Shown here: positions 8,487-17,586 of the stretch, in pieces
Layout: the number at the start of each line of letters is the position of its first letter
Numbering within the stretch: the stretch's first letter is position 1
Assembly (NCBI RefSeq): GCF_900143515.1
Contig: NZ_FSQT01000001.1
Location: forward strand, 2,666,001-2,730,000
Direction of reading: 5' to 3'
DNA from: Micromonospora cremea
GTDB lineage: Bacteria > Actinomycetota > Actinomycetes > Mycobacteriales > Micromonosporaceae
DNA length: 64,000 bases
Notes under the pieces: model-generated
Told to the model about the DNA's origin: nothing
Seen by the model: only the letters and a program-made list of their open reading frames with translations
Databases searched by the model: none
Program-made: the position numbers and the translations under genes

Positions 8487-9497
8487 ATGATCAGCTTCGT
8501 ACTCGGCGTCGAGGACCTCGCGGACACCCGATTCGGAATCTCACCGATCCACGAGACCGTGCTGAGTTTCCGGGTACTGCGCGAGCCCGGCCTCTACGCG
8601 CTGCACCTACCGTGGCGAAGATCGGTTCTGGGCAGGCTCGACGCCCTCGACACTGAGCTGTTGACGGCCCTGGTCGGGCCGGACCGCGCCCTTCCGGATT
8701 TCCTGACGCCGCGGCCGACGAGGTTCGCCGCGACATTCGAGGAAGAGCTGACCACCGTACGCCGGACGCCTCCGGGCATCGTCCGCCGCGACGTGTTGGC
8801 CGCGTACCCGCGTGGCCGGCTCCCCGACGTCCTGCGGGAGATCGCCGCAGACGACGACGCTCCTGCCCTCGCGCTTCGCGATGCCGTCTGTGCTGCTCTG
8901 CAGCGCTACTGGGACGTAGCGATCAAGCCGACCTGGCCACAGATGCGACTCGTACTCGAAGCCGACATGACCTACCGCGCCCGGCAGCTGGCCCTAGGCG
9001 GCGCGCGCCTGCTCTTCGCCGACATGCACCCGAACCTGCGGTGGCACGACGGCGTGCTGCACATCGACAAGATGATCGGCAGGCACCGGGTCCTGGTGTC
9101 CGGCCGAGGACTGCTGCTGCTGCCATCGGTGTTCGCCCACAAGCCCGCCCCACCGGTCAGTCCGGAGCAACCACCACTGCTGGCATACCCCTGCCGTGGC
9201 GTAGCGACGCTGTGGGCCCCGACGCCGACCGCCGACGGGGCCGCCCTCACGTCGCTTCTCGGCGCGCCCAGAACTCGACTGCTGGGCCTCCTCGACGAGC
9301 CGCTGCCGACGGTGGAGATCGCTCGCCGGCTCACCGTGACGCCCAGCGCCGTTTCGCAGCACCTGCGGGTGCTGCACGCGACAGGCCTGGTCAGCCGCAC
9401 GCGCGACGGACGGCACGTGCTGTACCGCCGCAGCCCGCTCGGGGATCAGCTCGTGGCCCCCGCGTCGCAGTCGGTGTTTGCGGCCGAGGTCGGCTGA
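8487..9497 (+). CDS. ArsR-like transcriptional regulator with N-terminal effector domain (DUF5937 type)
   Basis: A 336-residue regulator. The first 230 residues form a domain of the DUF5937 type found in actinobacterial ArsR-like proteins (ISFVLGVEDLADTRFGISP at the start). The C-terminal 90 residues form a winged helix: TVEIARRLTVTPSAVSQHLR as helix-turn-helix, then RDGRHVLYRR as wing. Standalone ArsR proteins are about 100 residues, so the large N-terminal part is likely the ligand sensor. The divergent placement against the SDR-MFS unit suggests it controls that unit. The ATG at 8487 is preferred over upstream frame extension because the latter overlaps the SDR start. Confidence 0.83.
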   Translation: MISFVLGVEDLADTRFGISPIHETVLSFRVLREPGLYALHLPWRRSVLGRLDALDTELLTALVGPDRALPDFLTPRPTRFAATFEEELTTVRRTPPGIVRRDVLAAYPRGRLPDVLREIAADDDAPALALRDAVCAALQRYWDVAIKPTWPQMRLVLEADMTYRARQLALGGARLLFADMHPNLRWHDGVLHIDKMIGRHRVLVSGRGLLLLPSVFAHKPAPPVSPEQPPLLAYPCRGVATLWAPTPTADGAALTSLLGAPRTRLLGLLDEPLPTVEIARRLTVTPSAVSQHLRVLHATGLVSRTRDGRHVLYRRSPLGDQLVAPASQSVFAAEVG

Positions 9498-9551
9498 AGC
9501 CACCGATCTGACCGGGCCGGGCCGATCGCGTCGGTTCCCGCTGAACGCCGC

Positions 9552-10328
9552 TCAGCCCTGGCCTGGTTCGCCGGTCTGCTCCCACATCGACTTCATCTCG
9601 CCGAACGCCTGCTCCATGATCTGGACCATGGCGGCCTGGGCGCGGTCGCCGTCGCGGCGCTGGATCGCCTGCGCCACGTCGGCGTGCAGTTGAAGTGCCT
9701 GCTCGTGCGGGTAGTGCGGCATCAGGTCGTAGTGGTGGCGGCCGGTGAGCACCTCCGCCACCAGGTCCTGCAGCTTGACGAACATCTCGTTGCCCGAGGC
9801 GGCCAGCACCCGCCGGTGGAACTCGATGTCGAGGTCGAGGAAACGCTCCTCGTCCCCGGCCTTCCCGGCGGCCCACATCTTGGCCGCCAAACCGACGAGG
9901 TCGCTGGCCTCGTCGTGGTCGACCCGGCGGGCGGCCAGCCAGGCGGCGTGCGGCTCGACGGCCGTCCGTAGTTCGGTGATCGAGCGCATCTGCGCCATCC
10001 GGCCGTCCGAGGCCAGGCGCCAACGGATCACCTGCGGGTCGAAGACGTTCCAGTCGCGTGTCGGCCGGATCATCACCCCGACCCGGCGGCGGGTCTCGAT
10101 GAACCCCATGGCGGCGAGCACCCGCAGGACCTCGCGGACGACCGAGCGGGACACGCCGTACCGGTCGACCAGCTCGTCGATGTTGAGGACGGAGCCCGGC
10201 GTCAGCTGGCCGCCGCAGATGGCGGTGCCGAGGTGGTCGAGAACTTGTGCGTGCAGCCCGGCCTCGGCAGGGGCCTTCTTTTGGACGGCTGCAACCCCTG
10301 ATGAGGACCGGTCCACACGTTGGAGCAT
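9552..10328 (-). CDS. GntR family regulator, FCD (FadR) subfamily
   Basis: A 258-residue repressor with a winged helix in the first 90 residues (IDELVDRYGVSRSVVREVLRVL as helix-turn-helix) followed by an all-helical FCD ligand domain. The FCD hallmark D-x3-FH appears in DLDIEFHRRVLAASGN. FCD regulators commonly sense sugar acids or their keto-deoxy derivatives through a metal site. It is divergent from the solute-binding protein gene of a hexonate catabolic operon, so it probably represses that operon and is relieved by a pathway intermediate. This is analogous to DgoR and related proteins. Confidence 0.9.
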   Translation of the reverse strand: MLQRVDRSSSGVAAVQKKAPAEAGLHAQVLDHLGTAICGGQLTPGSVLNIDELVDRYGVSRSVVREVLRVLAAMGFIETRRRVGVMIRPTRDWNVFDPQVIRWRLASDGRMAQMRSITELRTAVEPHAAWLAARRVDHDEASDLVGLAAKMWAAGKAGDEERFLDLDIEFHRRVLAASGNEMFVKLQDLVAEVLTGRHHYDLMPHYPHEQALQLHADVAQAIQRRDGDRAQAAMVQIMEQAFGEMKSMWEQTGEPGQG

Positions 10329-10347
10329 ATCAGTTGAAGATCACCCC

Positions 10348-10399
10348 TTGAATAAATCCGCTTTGTCGGCCTAGCATCCGGACGTTAAGCGGACGTTAA
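10348..10399 (+). promoter_or_regulatory. Promoter with helical-phase direct repeats upstream of the sugar-acid operon
   Basis: TTGAAT (10348-10353) and TAGCAT (10372-10377), spaced by 18 bases, form a plausible housekeeping promoter. Directly at the expected transcription start lie two copies of CGGACGTTAA (10379-10388 and 10390-10399), repeated every 11 bases, so a repressor could bind one face of the helix. The GntR/FCD regulator next door is the obvious candidate. Inference only. Confidence 0.45.
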
Positions 10400-10449
10400 C
10401 AGCGAGGTCGCGCTCTACCCCCGAAGCGACGACCACGACAGAAGGAGAG

Positions 10450-11745
10450 ATGGACGTGCGGCGTCGATCGATATTGGGAACTTCTCTGGCCGTGGTTGCC
10501 GCCATGGGCCTGTCTGCGTGCGGCGGCGGCGGGGACGACAGCGCCTCGTCGAAGACCGTGCGGGTGACCCTGGCCAATCACGTGTGGACGGAGAACATCA
10601 AGCAGGCCCTGCCCGAGTTCGAGAAGCAGACCGGCCTGAAGGTCGAGATCACGCAGCTCGGCGAGGACCAGCTCTCCGACCAGTACAACGTGAAGCTCAA
10701 CGCCGGCTCCAGCGACATCGACGTGATGATGTACCGCCCCCTGCAGGAGGGGAAGCTGTTCGCCAAGAACAAGTACCTCGCCGACCTGTCCGACGAGGTG
10801 AAGTCCAACAAGGACTGGGACGTCAGCGACTTCCAGGCCGGCCCGGTGGACGCCACCTCGTACGAGGGCAAGGCGGTCGGTGTCCCGATCATCACCGAGC
10901 AGGAGGTCCTCTACTACCGCAAGGACCTGCTGGGCAAGGCCGGTCTGACCGCCCCGCCGAAGACGCTCGACGAGCTCAAGGCGGCCGCCGCCAAGATCAA
11001 GGCCGCCGACCCGAGCGTCGCGGGCTTCGTGGCGCGTACCGGCAAGTCGCCGGCGGTCACCCAGTTCTCCAGCTTCCTCTACAGCTTCGGCGGTGACTTC
11101 GTCGACAGCAGCGGCAAGGCCGCCGTCAACAGCGAGCAGGCCAAGCAGGCGTACGCCTACTACGGCGGGCTCCTCAAGGACCACGGCCCGGCGAACGTCA
11201 GCACCGACATGAGCTGGCCCGAGGCGATGGCCATCTTCACCCAGGGCAAGGCGGCGTTCTACACCGAGGCCAACTCGCTCTACAAGAACGCCACCGACCC
11301 GGCCAAGTCGAAGGTCTCCGAGACTGTCGGCTTCGCGCCCTTCCCGGCCGGCCCCGCCGGTTCGAAGCCCTACAACATCCCCTCCTGGGCGCTGGGCATC
11401 AACGACAACTCGGAGAACCAGAGCAACGCCTGGAAGTTCGTCGAGTGGGCGACCAGCAAGGAGCAGACGCTCGCGCAGCAGAAGTCCGGCGTGCCGGGCG
11501 CGCGTACCTCGGTCTGGGCCAACCCGGAGGGCACGGCCACGTACCCGAAGGACCTCGTCGAGGCCATCGCGGCCAGCACCAAGGACGGCGTGGGTCACGA
11601 CCGGCCGCTGGTCAACAAGGTCGCCCAGGCCCGCGAGATCGTCGGCCAGCCGATCGTCGACGCCATCGCCGGCAAGGACGCGGCGGCGGCGGCCGACACC
11701 GCCAACGAGGCGTTCCAGAAGTTCCTGGACGACGAGGCCAAGTAA
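10450..11745 (+). CDS. ABC transporter sugar-binding lipoprotein (CUT1 type)
   Basis: A 431-residue extracellular solute-binding protein of family 1. The signal peptide ends in the lipobox LSAC with the lipidated Cys24, followed by a Gly/Asp-rich linker. The mature part starts VRVTLANHVWTENIKQ and carries the domain-crossing segments usual in sugar-binding proteins. It would capture the substrate outside the membrane and deliver it to the two permeases downstream. The pathway context (dehydratases for sugar acids) suggests an aldonate, uronate or an oligosaccharide containing one. GGAG precedes the ATG. Confidence 0.93.
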   Translation: MDVRRRSILGTSLAVVAAMGLSACGGGGDDSASSKTVRVTLANHVWTENIKQALPEFEKQTGLKVEITQLGEDQLSDQYNVKLNAGSSDIDVMMYRPLQEGKLFAKNKYLADLSDEVKSNKDWDVSDFQAGPVDATSYEGKAVGVPIITEQEVLYYRKDLLGKAGLTAPPKTLDELKAAAAKIKAADPSVAGFVARTGKSPAVTQFSSFLYSFGGDFVDSSGKAAVNSEQAKQAYAYYGGLLKDHGPANVSTDMSWPEAMAIFTQGKAAFYTEANSLYKNATDPAKSKVSETVGFAPFPAGPAGSKPYNIPSWALGINDNSENQSNAWKFVEWATSKEQTLAQQKSGVPGARTSVWANPEGTATYPKDLVEAIAASTKDGVGHDRPLVNKVAQAREIVGQPIVDAIAGKDAAAAADTANEAFQKFLDDEAK

Positions 11746-11752
11746 GCCTGGC

Positions 11753-11790
11753 GCGGGGGTGGCGGAGCCGTCCGGCCCCGCCACCCCCGC
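11753..11790 (+). terminator. Intra-operon hairpin between binding protein and permeases
   Basis: A perfect 13-bp stem (arms 11753-11765 and 11778-11790, 12-base loop) lies between the binding-protein stop and the first permease ATG. Such hairpins often attenuate or stabilise transcripts so that the binding protein is made in excess over membrane subunits. No T-run follows, as is common in actinobacteria. Confidence 0.5.
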
Positions 11791-11815
11791 CCGGTCCGCC
11801 CACCCCGGAGATCTC

Positions 11816-12763
11816 ATGGCAGCAGTGACCACCCCCACCCGATCGCCCCGCAGAGCCTCGGAGACGCCGGACACGCCGGCGTGGGCACGCTGGGCCAACG
11901 ACCACCGCAAGTGGCTCTTCGCGGCGCCGGCCATGATCTTCGTCGCCGCGCTGATCGTCTTTCCGCTGGCCTGGACCGGATACCTCAGCCTCACCGACGC
12001 CGAAGGCTCGGTCCGGGCGGAATCCGAGTTCGTGGGCTTCCAGAACTACGTCGAGGTGCTCTCGGACACCGACCGGTTCTGGCCCGCCGTCGGCCGAACC
12101 GCCGCGTTCACCGTGGTCGCGCTGCTGTTCGAGGTCGTCCTCGGCATGGCGATCGCGCTGCTGCTGTGGCGACCGTTCCGGGGTCAGAAATGGGTCCGGG
12201 TCGCCATCCTGATGCCGTTGGTCGCCACCCCGGTCGCGGTCGGCATGATGTGGCGGCTCATCTTCGACCCGAACATCGGGCTTGCGAACCAGGTCCTCGG
12301 CTGGATCGGCATCGGCCCTCAACCGTGGCTGGCCGGCCAGCACTCGGCGCTGCCCACGACGATCTTCATCGACGTCTGGCAGTGGACCCCGATGGTGGTG
12401 CTGATCCTGCTCGCCGGCCTGACCTCGCTCTCCGACGAGCCCCAGGAGGCGGCGCGCATCGACGGCGCCAGCACCTGGCAGCGGTTCCGGCACGTCACCC
12501 TGCCGCTGGTGATGCCGACCGTGATCGTCGCGATCCTGCTGCGCGGCATCGACGCGCTGAAGACCTTCGACATCCTCTACGCCACCAAGGGCCGCGGCGG
12601 CGGCTCCTTCCACGAGGTCGAGACGCTCAACGTGTACGCCTACGGCTTGAGCTTCGACTACAACGAGTACGGCATCTCATCGACGGTTCTCATCGTCTTC
12701 TTCCTGATCATCATCGGATCGATGTGGGCCCTGACGTCGCGTAGGAAGGAGGCGCAGCGATGA
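11816..12763 (+). CDS. ABC sugar permease, MalF/UgpA-like
   Basis: A 315-residue inner-membrane permease with six predicted helices; the first is LFAAPAMIFVAALIVFPLAW. The EAA loop that contacts the ATPase reads EAARIDGASTWQRFRHVTLPLVMP. GGAG lies 5 bases before the ATG at 11816. It pairs with the next permease, and their reading frames overlap by 4 bases (ATGA). No ATP-binding subunit gene occurs in the operon, so a shared MsiK-like ATPase encoded elsewhere is likely, as is common for actinobacterial CUT1 importers. Confidence 0.92.
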   Translation: MAAVTTPTRSPRRASETPDTPAWARWANDHRKWLFAAPAMIFVAALIVFPLAWTGYLSLTDAEGSVRAESEFVGFQNYVEVLSDTDRFWPAVGRTAAFTVVALLFEVVLGMAIALLLWRPFRGQKWVRVAILMPLVATPVAVGMMWRLIFDPNIGLANQVLGWIGIGPQPWLAGQHSALPTTIFIDVWQWTPMVVLILLAGLTSLSDEPQEAARIDGASTWQRFRHVTLPLVMPTVIVAILLRGIDALKTFDILYATKGRGGGSFHEVETLNVYAYGLSFDYNEYGISSTVLIVFFLIIIGSMWALTSRRKEAQR

Positions 12764-13575
12764 AGTCCCGCCCCGCCTACCGGGTGTTCCGCGTGGTGGC
12801 GCTCGCCGTCGTGGTGATCGCGCTGCTCGCACCGCTGATCTGGATGGTCGCCGCGTCGTTCAAGACGAACGTCGACATCTACGACACGGGCAAGGCGCTC
12901 GCCTTCTCGCCCACCCTGGACAACTACGCGAACGTCCTGGAGCAGGCCAACTACGCCCAGTTCATCGGCAACAGCCTCTGGGTGGCCTTCGCGGCCACCG
13001 TGCTCTCCATCGTCCTGGGCGTGCCGGCGGCGTACTCCATGAGCCGCTTCAACATGCGCAAGTCCGCCCTCGTGGTGCTGATGGCGCGGGTCATCCCCGG
13101 CGTCTCCCTGCTGGTGCCCTGGTACTACGTCTTCTCGAACCTGAAGATGGTCGGCGGCTTCAGCGTGCTCATCCTCAGCCACATGTTCGTGTCGCTGCCG
13201 CTGGTGGTCTACATCATGATGGGCTACTTCGACAGCCTCCCCATCGAGCTCGAGGAGGCGGCGCTCGTCGACGGGTTGACCCACATCGGCGCGTTCCGCC
13301 GGATCACGCTGCCGCTGTCGATACCGGGCGTGGCCACCGCCGGCATCCTGTCCTTCATCTTCTCCTGGAACAACTTCATGTTCGCCCTCGTGCTCTCCGG
13401 GGCCGACACCAAGACCCTGCCCGTCGCGATCTTCGACTTCGTCGGCTACGCCAGCATCGACTGGGGCGGCCTCATGGCGGCGGCCAGCGTCGTCACGCTG
13501 CCGATCATGTTGATCGCCCTGTTCGTGCAGAAGTACGTCGTCTCCGGCCTCACCGCCGGCGCGACGAAGGGCTGA
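12760..13575 (+). CDS. ABC sugar permease, MalG-like
   Basis: A 271-residue partner permease with six predicted helices. The EAA loop is EEAALVDGLTHIGAFRRITLPLSIPG. It starts inside the stop codon region of the preceding permease (ATGA overlap), indicating translational coupling. GGAAGGAGG-like sequence at the end of the upstream gene serves as ribosome site. Together with the binding lipoprotein it forms the importer of the sugar-acid operon. Confidence 0.92.
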   Translation: MKSRPAYRVFRVVALAVVVIALLAPLIWMVAASFKTNVDIYDTGKALAFSPTLDNYANVLEQANYAQFIGNSLWVAFAATVLSIVLGVPAAYSMSRFNMRKSALVVLMARVIPGVSLLVPWYYVFSNLKMVGGFSVLILSHMFVSLPLVVYIMMGYFDSLPIELEEAALVDGLTHIGAFRRITLPLSIPGVATAGILSFIFSWNNFMFALVLSGADTKTLPVAIFDFVGYASIDWGGLMAAASVVTLPIMLIALFVQKYVVSGLTAGATKG

Positions 13576-13582
13576 GGACACC

Positions 13583-14731
13583 GTGACGACAATCGCTCGG
13601 GTCGAGACCTTCCTGGTCGCCCCCCGCTGGCTCTTCGTCCGCGTCGAGACCGAATCCGGGATCGTCGGCTGGGGCGAGGCGACCTGCGAGGGCCGCTCCG
13701 AAACCGTCCGCACCGCCGTGGAGCAGCTCAGCGAGCTCCTGATCGGCCGCGACGCGCTACGGATCGAGGACCACTGGCAGACCATGACGAAGGGCTCCTT
13801 CTACCGGGGCGGCCCGATCCTGGCCAGCGCCGTGTCCGGCCTGGACCAGGCGCTGTGGGACATCGCCGGCAAGCGGTACGGGGCGCCGGTGCACCAACTG
13901 CTCGGCGGCCCGGTCCGGGACCGGATCCGGGTCTACGGCTGGGTCGGCGGCGACGAGCCCAGCGAGGTCCGCGACCACATCGCGGCGCAGGTGGCGGCCG
14001 GGCTGACCGCCGTCAAGATGAACGCCTCGGGGCGGATGAGCCCGATCGCGTCGGTCGCGGAGCTGGACGGGGTGGTCCAGCGGGTCGCCGCCGCCCGGGA
14101 GGTGCTGGGCGACGAGCGTGACGTCGCCGTCGACTTCCACGGCCGGTTCACCCTCGCCAACGCCCGCCGCGTCGCCCCGCTGCTCGAGCCGTACCGGCCG
14201 CTCTTTCTCGAAGAGCCGGTCGTACCGGAGAACTCCCACCTCATCGGCGACTTCGTGCGGTCCACGACCACGCCCGTGTCGACCGGAGAGCGGCTCTACA
14301 GCCGGCAGGAGTTCCTGCCCGTCTTCCAGGCCGGCATCGCGGTCGCCCAGCCGGACCTCTCGCACGCCGGCGGGATCTCCGAGGTACGCCGGATCGCCGC
14401 GCTCGCCGAGGTCTACGACGTGCAACTCGCCCCGCACTGCCCGCTCGGGCCGATCGCCCTCGCGGCGTGCCTGCAGATCGGCTTCGCCACACCCAACTAC
14501 CTGATCCAGGAACAGAGCATCGGCATCCACTACAACCTCGGCGCCGAGGTGCTCGACTACGTCGTGGAGACCACGCCGCTGCTCTTCGTCGACGGGCACA
14601 TCGAGCGGCTCACCGCGCCGGGGCTCGGCATCGAGATCGACGAGCAGGCGGTACGGGCAGCGGACAAGCGCGGGCACGTGTGGCGCAGCCCCACCTTCCG
14701 GCACCCCGACGGCTCCTACGCGGAATGGTGA
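13583..14731 (+). CDS. dgoD: D-galactonate dehydratase-like enolase-superfamily enzyme
   Basis: A 382-residue mandelate racemase/muconate lactonizing enzyme family protein matching D-galactonate dehydratase, which removes water from galactonate to give 2-keto-3-deoxygalactonate. Metal ligands are the Asp in AVDFHGRF (with the DFH His as acid/base), the Glu in FLEEPVVPEN and the Glu in STGERLY. The second catalytic His lies in LAPHCPLGP. The GTG start at 13583 is 7 bases after the permease stop. Members acting on other aldonates share much of this sequence, so the exact substrate needs testing. Confidence 0.87.
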   Translation: MTTIARVETFLVAPRWLFVRVETESGIVGWGEATCEGRSETVRTAVEQLSELLIGRDALRIEDHWQTMTKGSFYRGGPILASAVSGLDQALWDIAGKRYGAPVHQLLGGPVRDRIRVYGWVGGDEPSEVRDHIAAQVAAGLTAVKMNASGRMSPIASVAELDGVVQRVAAAREVLGDERDVAVDFHGRFTLANARRVAPLLEPYRPLFLEEPVVPENSHLIGDFVRSTTTPVSTGERLYSRQEFLPVFQAGIAVAQPDLSHAGGISEVRRIAALAEVYDVQLAPHCPLGPIALAACLQIGFATPNYLIQEQSIGIHYNLGAEVLDYVVETTPLLFVDGHIERLTAPGLGIEIDEQAVRAADKRGHVWRSPTFRHPDGSYAEW

Positions 14732-14733
14732 GC

Positions 14734-15372
14734 ATGACCCTCGACCTGACCGGCGAACTCGCCGCGGCCCGCGTACTGGGGATCATCCGCGGCACCGACA
14801 CGGCCGCCGCGATCGCCACCGGCGTGGCGCTGCTCCAGGAGGGCGTACGCATCGTCGAGGTGGCCCTCACCACGCCGGGAGCGTTGCGCGCCATCGAGGC
14901 CATCCGGGCGGCCGCGCCCGTCGGAGCGCTGATCGGCGCGGGAACGGTGCTCACCGCCGCCGACGTCGCCGACGTGGCCGCCGCCGGAGCGCACTTCGTC
15001 GTCACCCCGGCGGTCGTCGAGTCGATCCCCGAGGCCGTTCGCCGCGGGCTACCGGTCGCCGCCGGGGCGCTCACACCGACCGAGGCGTACACCGCGGTCC
15101 GGATGGGGGCGTCCGCGGTGAAGCTCTTCCCCGCCTCGCTCGGCGGGCCGGCGTACCTCCGGGCGCTGCGCGACCCGTTCCCGGAGCTTCCCCTCGTCGC
15201 GGTCGGTGGGGTGGGCCTGGCCGAGATGCCCGCCTACCTGGCTGCCGGGGCCATCGCCGTCGGCGTCGGCGGCCCGCTGGTGGGCGACGCCGCGTCCGGC
15301 GGCGACCTCGACGCGCTGCGCGTCCGGGCGCGCGCCTACCTGGCGGCGGCGACCGACCGGCCGGTCTCATGA
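14734..15372 (+). CDS. eda: KDPG/KDPGal-type 2-keto-3-deoxy-6-phospho-sugar-acid aldolase
   Basis: A 212-residue class I aldolase of the Eda/DgoA family. It would split 2-keto-3-deoxy-6-phospho-gluconate or -galactonate to pyruvate and glyceraldehyde 3-phosphate. The Schiff-base lysine lies in AVKLFPAS, the general-base Glu in IVEVALTTPG, and GAGTVLT and VAVGGVG line the barrel. The start is ambiguous among ATG 14725, GTG 14728 and ATG 14734; all overlap or abut the dehydratase stop. It overlaps the next gene by 4 bases. In this operon it acts after the kinase. Confidence 0.88.
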   Translation: MTLDLTGELAAARVLGIIRGTDTAAAIATGVALLQEGVRIVEVALTTPGALRAIEAIRAAAPVGALIGAGTVLTAADVADVAAAGAHFVVTPAVVESIPEAVRRGLPVAAGALTPTEAYTAVRMGASAVKLFPASLGGPAYLRALRDPFPELPLVAVGGVGLAEMPAYLAAGAIAVGVGGPLVGDAASGGDLDALRVRARAYLAAATDRPVS

Positions 15373-16322
15373 CCGCGGTCGACCTGCTCACCTTCGGCGA
15401 GTCACTGGTGTCGCTGCGGTCGGCCGGACCGCTGGCGCTCGGGGGCGCCCTGACCATGCACCTGGCCGGCGCGGAGTCGAACGTCGCGATCGGTCTGGCC
15501 CGGCTCGGCCACCGGGCCGCCTGGGTCGGTCGGGTCAGCGACGACGAGCTGGGCGAGTACGTGCTGCGGCAACTGCGCGCCGAAGGCGTACGCGTCGACG
15601 GCGTGACCACCGATCCCGCCCGGCCGGCCGGGCTGATGTTCCTGGAGCGGCGCACCGCCGACGTGACCCGGGTGCGGTACCACCGGACAGGCTCCGCCGG
15701 GTCCGCCCTGAGCGTCGAGGACGTGCGCACACCGATCGCCGAGGGTGCCCGCGTGCTGCATCTGACCGGGATCACCCCGGCGCTGTCCGGCAGCGCCCGC
15801 GACGCCGCCACCTGGGCGGCCGAGGCCGCCTCCCGGTCCGGAACGCTGGTCTGCCTCGACGTCAACTACCGGGCCCGGCTCTGGACCCGGGAGGCGGCCC
15901 GCGCGACGCTCACCCCGCTGACCGCGTACGCCTCGCTGGTCATCGCCTCCGCCGACGAGCTGGACCTCGTCGACGAGCCCGGGGCGGACGAGTCCACCGT
16001 CGTCGCGCGCCTGCTGACGCGCGGCGTGCGGACCGTCCTGGTCAAGCTCGGCGCCGACGGCGCCCGGGCACACACCCGCCAGGGCGTCCGACACGTCGCG
16101 GCGGTGCCGGTGACCGCGGTGGACACGGTCGGGGCCGGTGACGCCTTCAGCGCCGGCTACCTCTCCGGGCATCTCGACGGACTCGACCTCGACGGCCGCC
16201 TGCGCCGCGCGGTCACCGTGGGCGCCTTCGCCGTCGCCGGCCACGGCGACTGGGAGGGCCTGCCCCGCCGCGCCGAGCTGTCCCTTCTGGACGGACACGA
16301 GACCGGAAGCACCATTCGCTAA
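15369..16322 (+). CDS. kdgK: PfkB family 2-keto-3-deoxygluconate-type kinase
   Basis: A 317-residue ribokinase/PfkB sugar kinase. The N-terminal signature is AGAESNVAIGLARLG, and the C-terminal signature DTVGAGDAFSAGYLSG contains the catalytic Asp and anion hole. It probably phosphorylates the 2-keto-3-deoxy acid made by the dehydratases at the 6-hydroxyl, feeding the aldolase encoded just upstream (ATGA overlap). The PfkB fold differs from the DgoK fold used for the galacto-isomer in enterobacteria, so specificity for gluco- or galacto-form is open. Confidence 0.87.
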   Translation: MTAVDLLTFGESLVSLRSAGPLALGGALTMHLAGAESNVAIGLARLGHRAAWVGRVSDDELGEYVLRQLRAEGVRVDGVTTDPARPAGLMFLERRTADVTRVRYHRTGSAGSALSVEDVRTPIAEGARVLHLTGITPALSGSARDAATWAAEAASRSGTLVCLDVNYRARLWTREAARATLTPLTAYASLVIASADELDLVDEPGADESTVVARLLTRGVRTVLVKLGADGARAHTRQGVRHVAAVPVTAVDTVGAGDAFSAGYLSGHLDGLDLDGRLRRAVTVGAFAVAGHGDWEGLPRRAELSLLDGHETGSTIR

Positions 16323-16356
16323 ATCCGCCCAGCGCGGCACCTGAGAAAGGCACCCC

Positions 16357-17586
16357 GTGAGAATCGTCGCAGCGGACGTCATCGTCTCCAGCCCGGACCG
16401 CAACTTCGTCACCCTGAAGATCACCACTGACGACGGGGTCACCGGCCTGGGCGACGGCACCCTCAACGGGCGGGAACTGTCGGTCGCCTCGTACCTGCGC
16501 GACCATGTCGTCCCGCTGTTGATCGGGCGCGATCCGCACCGCATCGAGGACACCTGGCAGTTCCTGTACCGCTCCGCGTACTGGCGGCGTGGTCCGGTGA
16601 CCATGGCGGCGATCGCGGCCGTGGACGTCGCGCTCTGGGACATCAAGGCCAAGGCCGCCGGCATGCCGCTCTACCAGCTGCTGGGCGGCGCGTCGCGGAC
16701 CGGCATCATGGCGTACGGCCACGCCTCGGGGCGGGACATCCCGGAGCTGTTCGACTCGATCCGCCACCATCTCGAACTCGGGTTCCGATCGATCCGGGTC
16801 CAGACGTCCGTCCCGGGCATCAACGCCGTCTACGGGGTCGCCGCCCAGACCAGTGCCGACGGCAAGCGGTACGACTACGAACCGGCGCAGCGCACGCCGC
16901 TGCCGGCCGAGGAGGACTGGGACACTCGCTCCTACATGCGTCACCTGCCTGGCGTCTTTGAGGCGGTACGCAACGAGTTCGGGGCCGAGCTTCCGCTGCT
17001 GCACGACGGTCACCACCGGATGACCCCGATCCAGGCCGCCCGGCTCGGCAAGGACCTCGAGCCGTACGACCTGTTCTGGCTCGAGGACTGCACTCCCGCC
17101 GAGAACCAGGAGGCCCTGCGCCTGGTCCGCCACCACACGACCACGCCGCTGGCGATCGGCGAGGTCTTCAACACCGTGTGGGACTACCAGACGCTCATCC
17201 GCGAACAGTTGATCGACTACGTCCGGTCCGCCGTCACCCACACCGGCGGCATCACTGCGATGCGCAAGCTGCTCGACTTCGCCGCGCAGTACCAGATCAA
17301 GTCCGGTATCCACGGCCCGACCGACATCTCACCGGTCGGCATGGCCGCCGCCCTGCACCTCGACCTGGCCATCCACAACTTCGGCATCCAGGAGTACATG
17401 CAGCACGGCGCCCTGACCGACGAGGTGTTCCGGCAGTCCTTCACGTTCGCCGACGGCTACCTCCACCCGGGCGAGCAGCCGGGCCTGGGCGTGGAACTCG
17501 ACGAGGAGGCCGCCGAGCGGTTCCCGTACGTGCCGGCCTACCTGCCGTTCAACCGGCTCAAGGACGGAACCGTCCATGACTGGTGA
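16357..17586 (+). CDS. manD: D-mannonate dehydratase-family protein (ManD, enolase superfamily)
   Basis: A 409-residue enolase-superfamily protein with the ManD pattern. [11 protein letters not shown] gives the first metal-binding Asp and the catalytic His, [13 protein letters not shown] the second ligand, and AIGEVFNT the third. [10 protein letters not shown] supplies a C-terminal His. ManD proteins dehydrate D-mannonate and/or D-gluconate to 2-keto-3-deoxygluconate; some have very low activity. GAAAGG precedes the GTG start at 16357. Its presence beside a galactonate-type dehydratase means the operon can accept at least two epimeric acids. It overlaps the gluconokinase gene by 11 bases. Confidence 0.9.
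   Translation: MRIVAADVIVSSPDRNFVTLKITTDDGVTGLGDGTLNGRELSVASYLRDHVVPLLIGRDPHRIEDTWQFLYRSAYWRRGPVTMAAIAAVDVALWDIKAKAAGMPLYQLLGGASRTGIMAYGHASGRDIPELFDSIRHHLELGFRSIRVQTSVPGINAVYGVAAQTSADGKRYDYEPAQRTPLPAEEDWDTRSYMRHLPGVFEAVRNEFGAELPLLHDGHHRMTPIQAARLGKDLEPYDLFWLEDCTPAENQEALRLVRHHTTTPLAIGEVFNTVWDYQTLIREQLIDYVRSAVTHTGGITAMRKLLDFAAQYQIKSGIHGPTDISPVGMAAALHLDLAIHNFGIQEYMQHGALTDEVFRQSFTFADGYLHPGEQPGLGVELDEEAAERFPYVPAYLPFNRLKDGTVHDW

Noticed and set aside
10396..11994. A 532-codon minus-strand frame opposite the sugar-binding lipoprotein
   Set aside because: Antisense to a gene with signal peptide, lipobox and family motifs; Val/Gly/Leu-rich without features.
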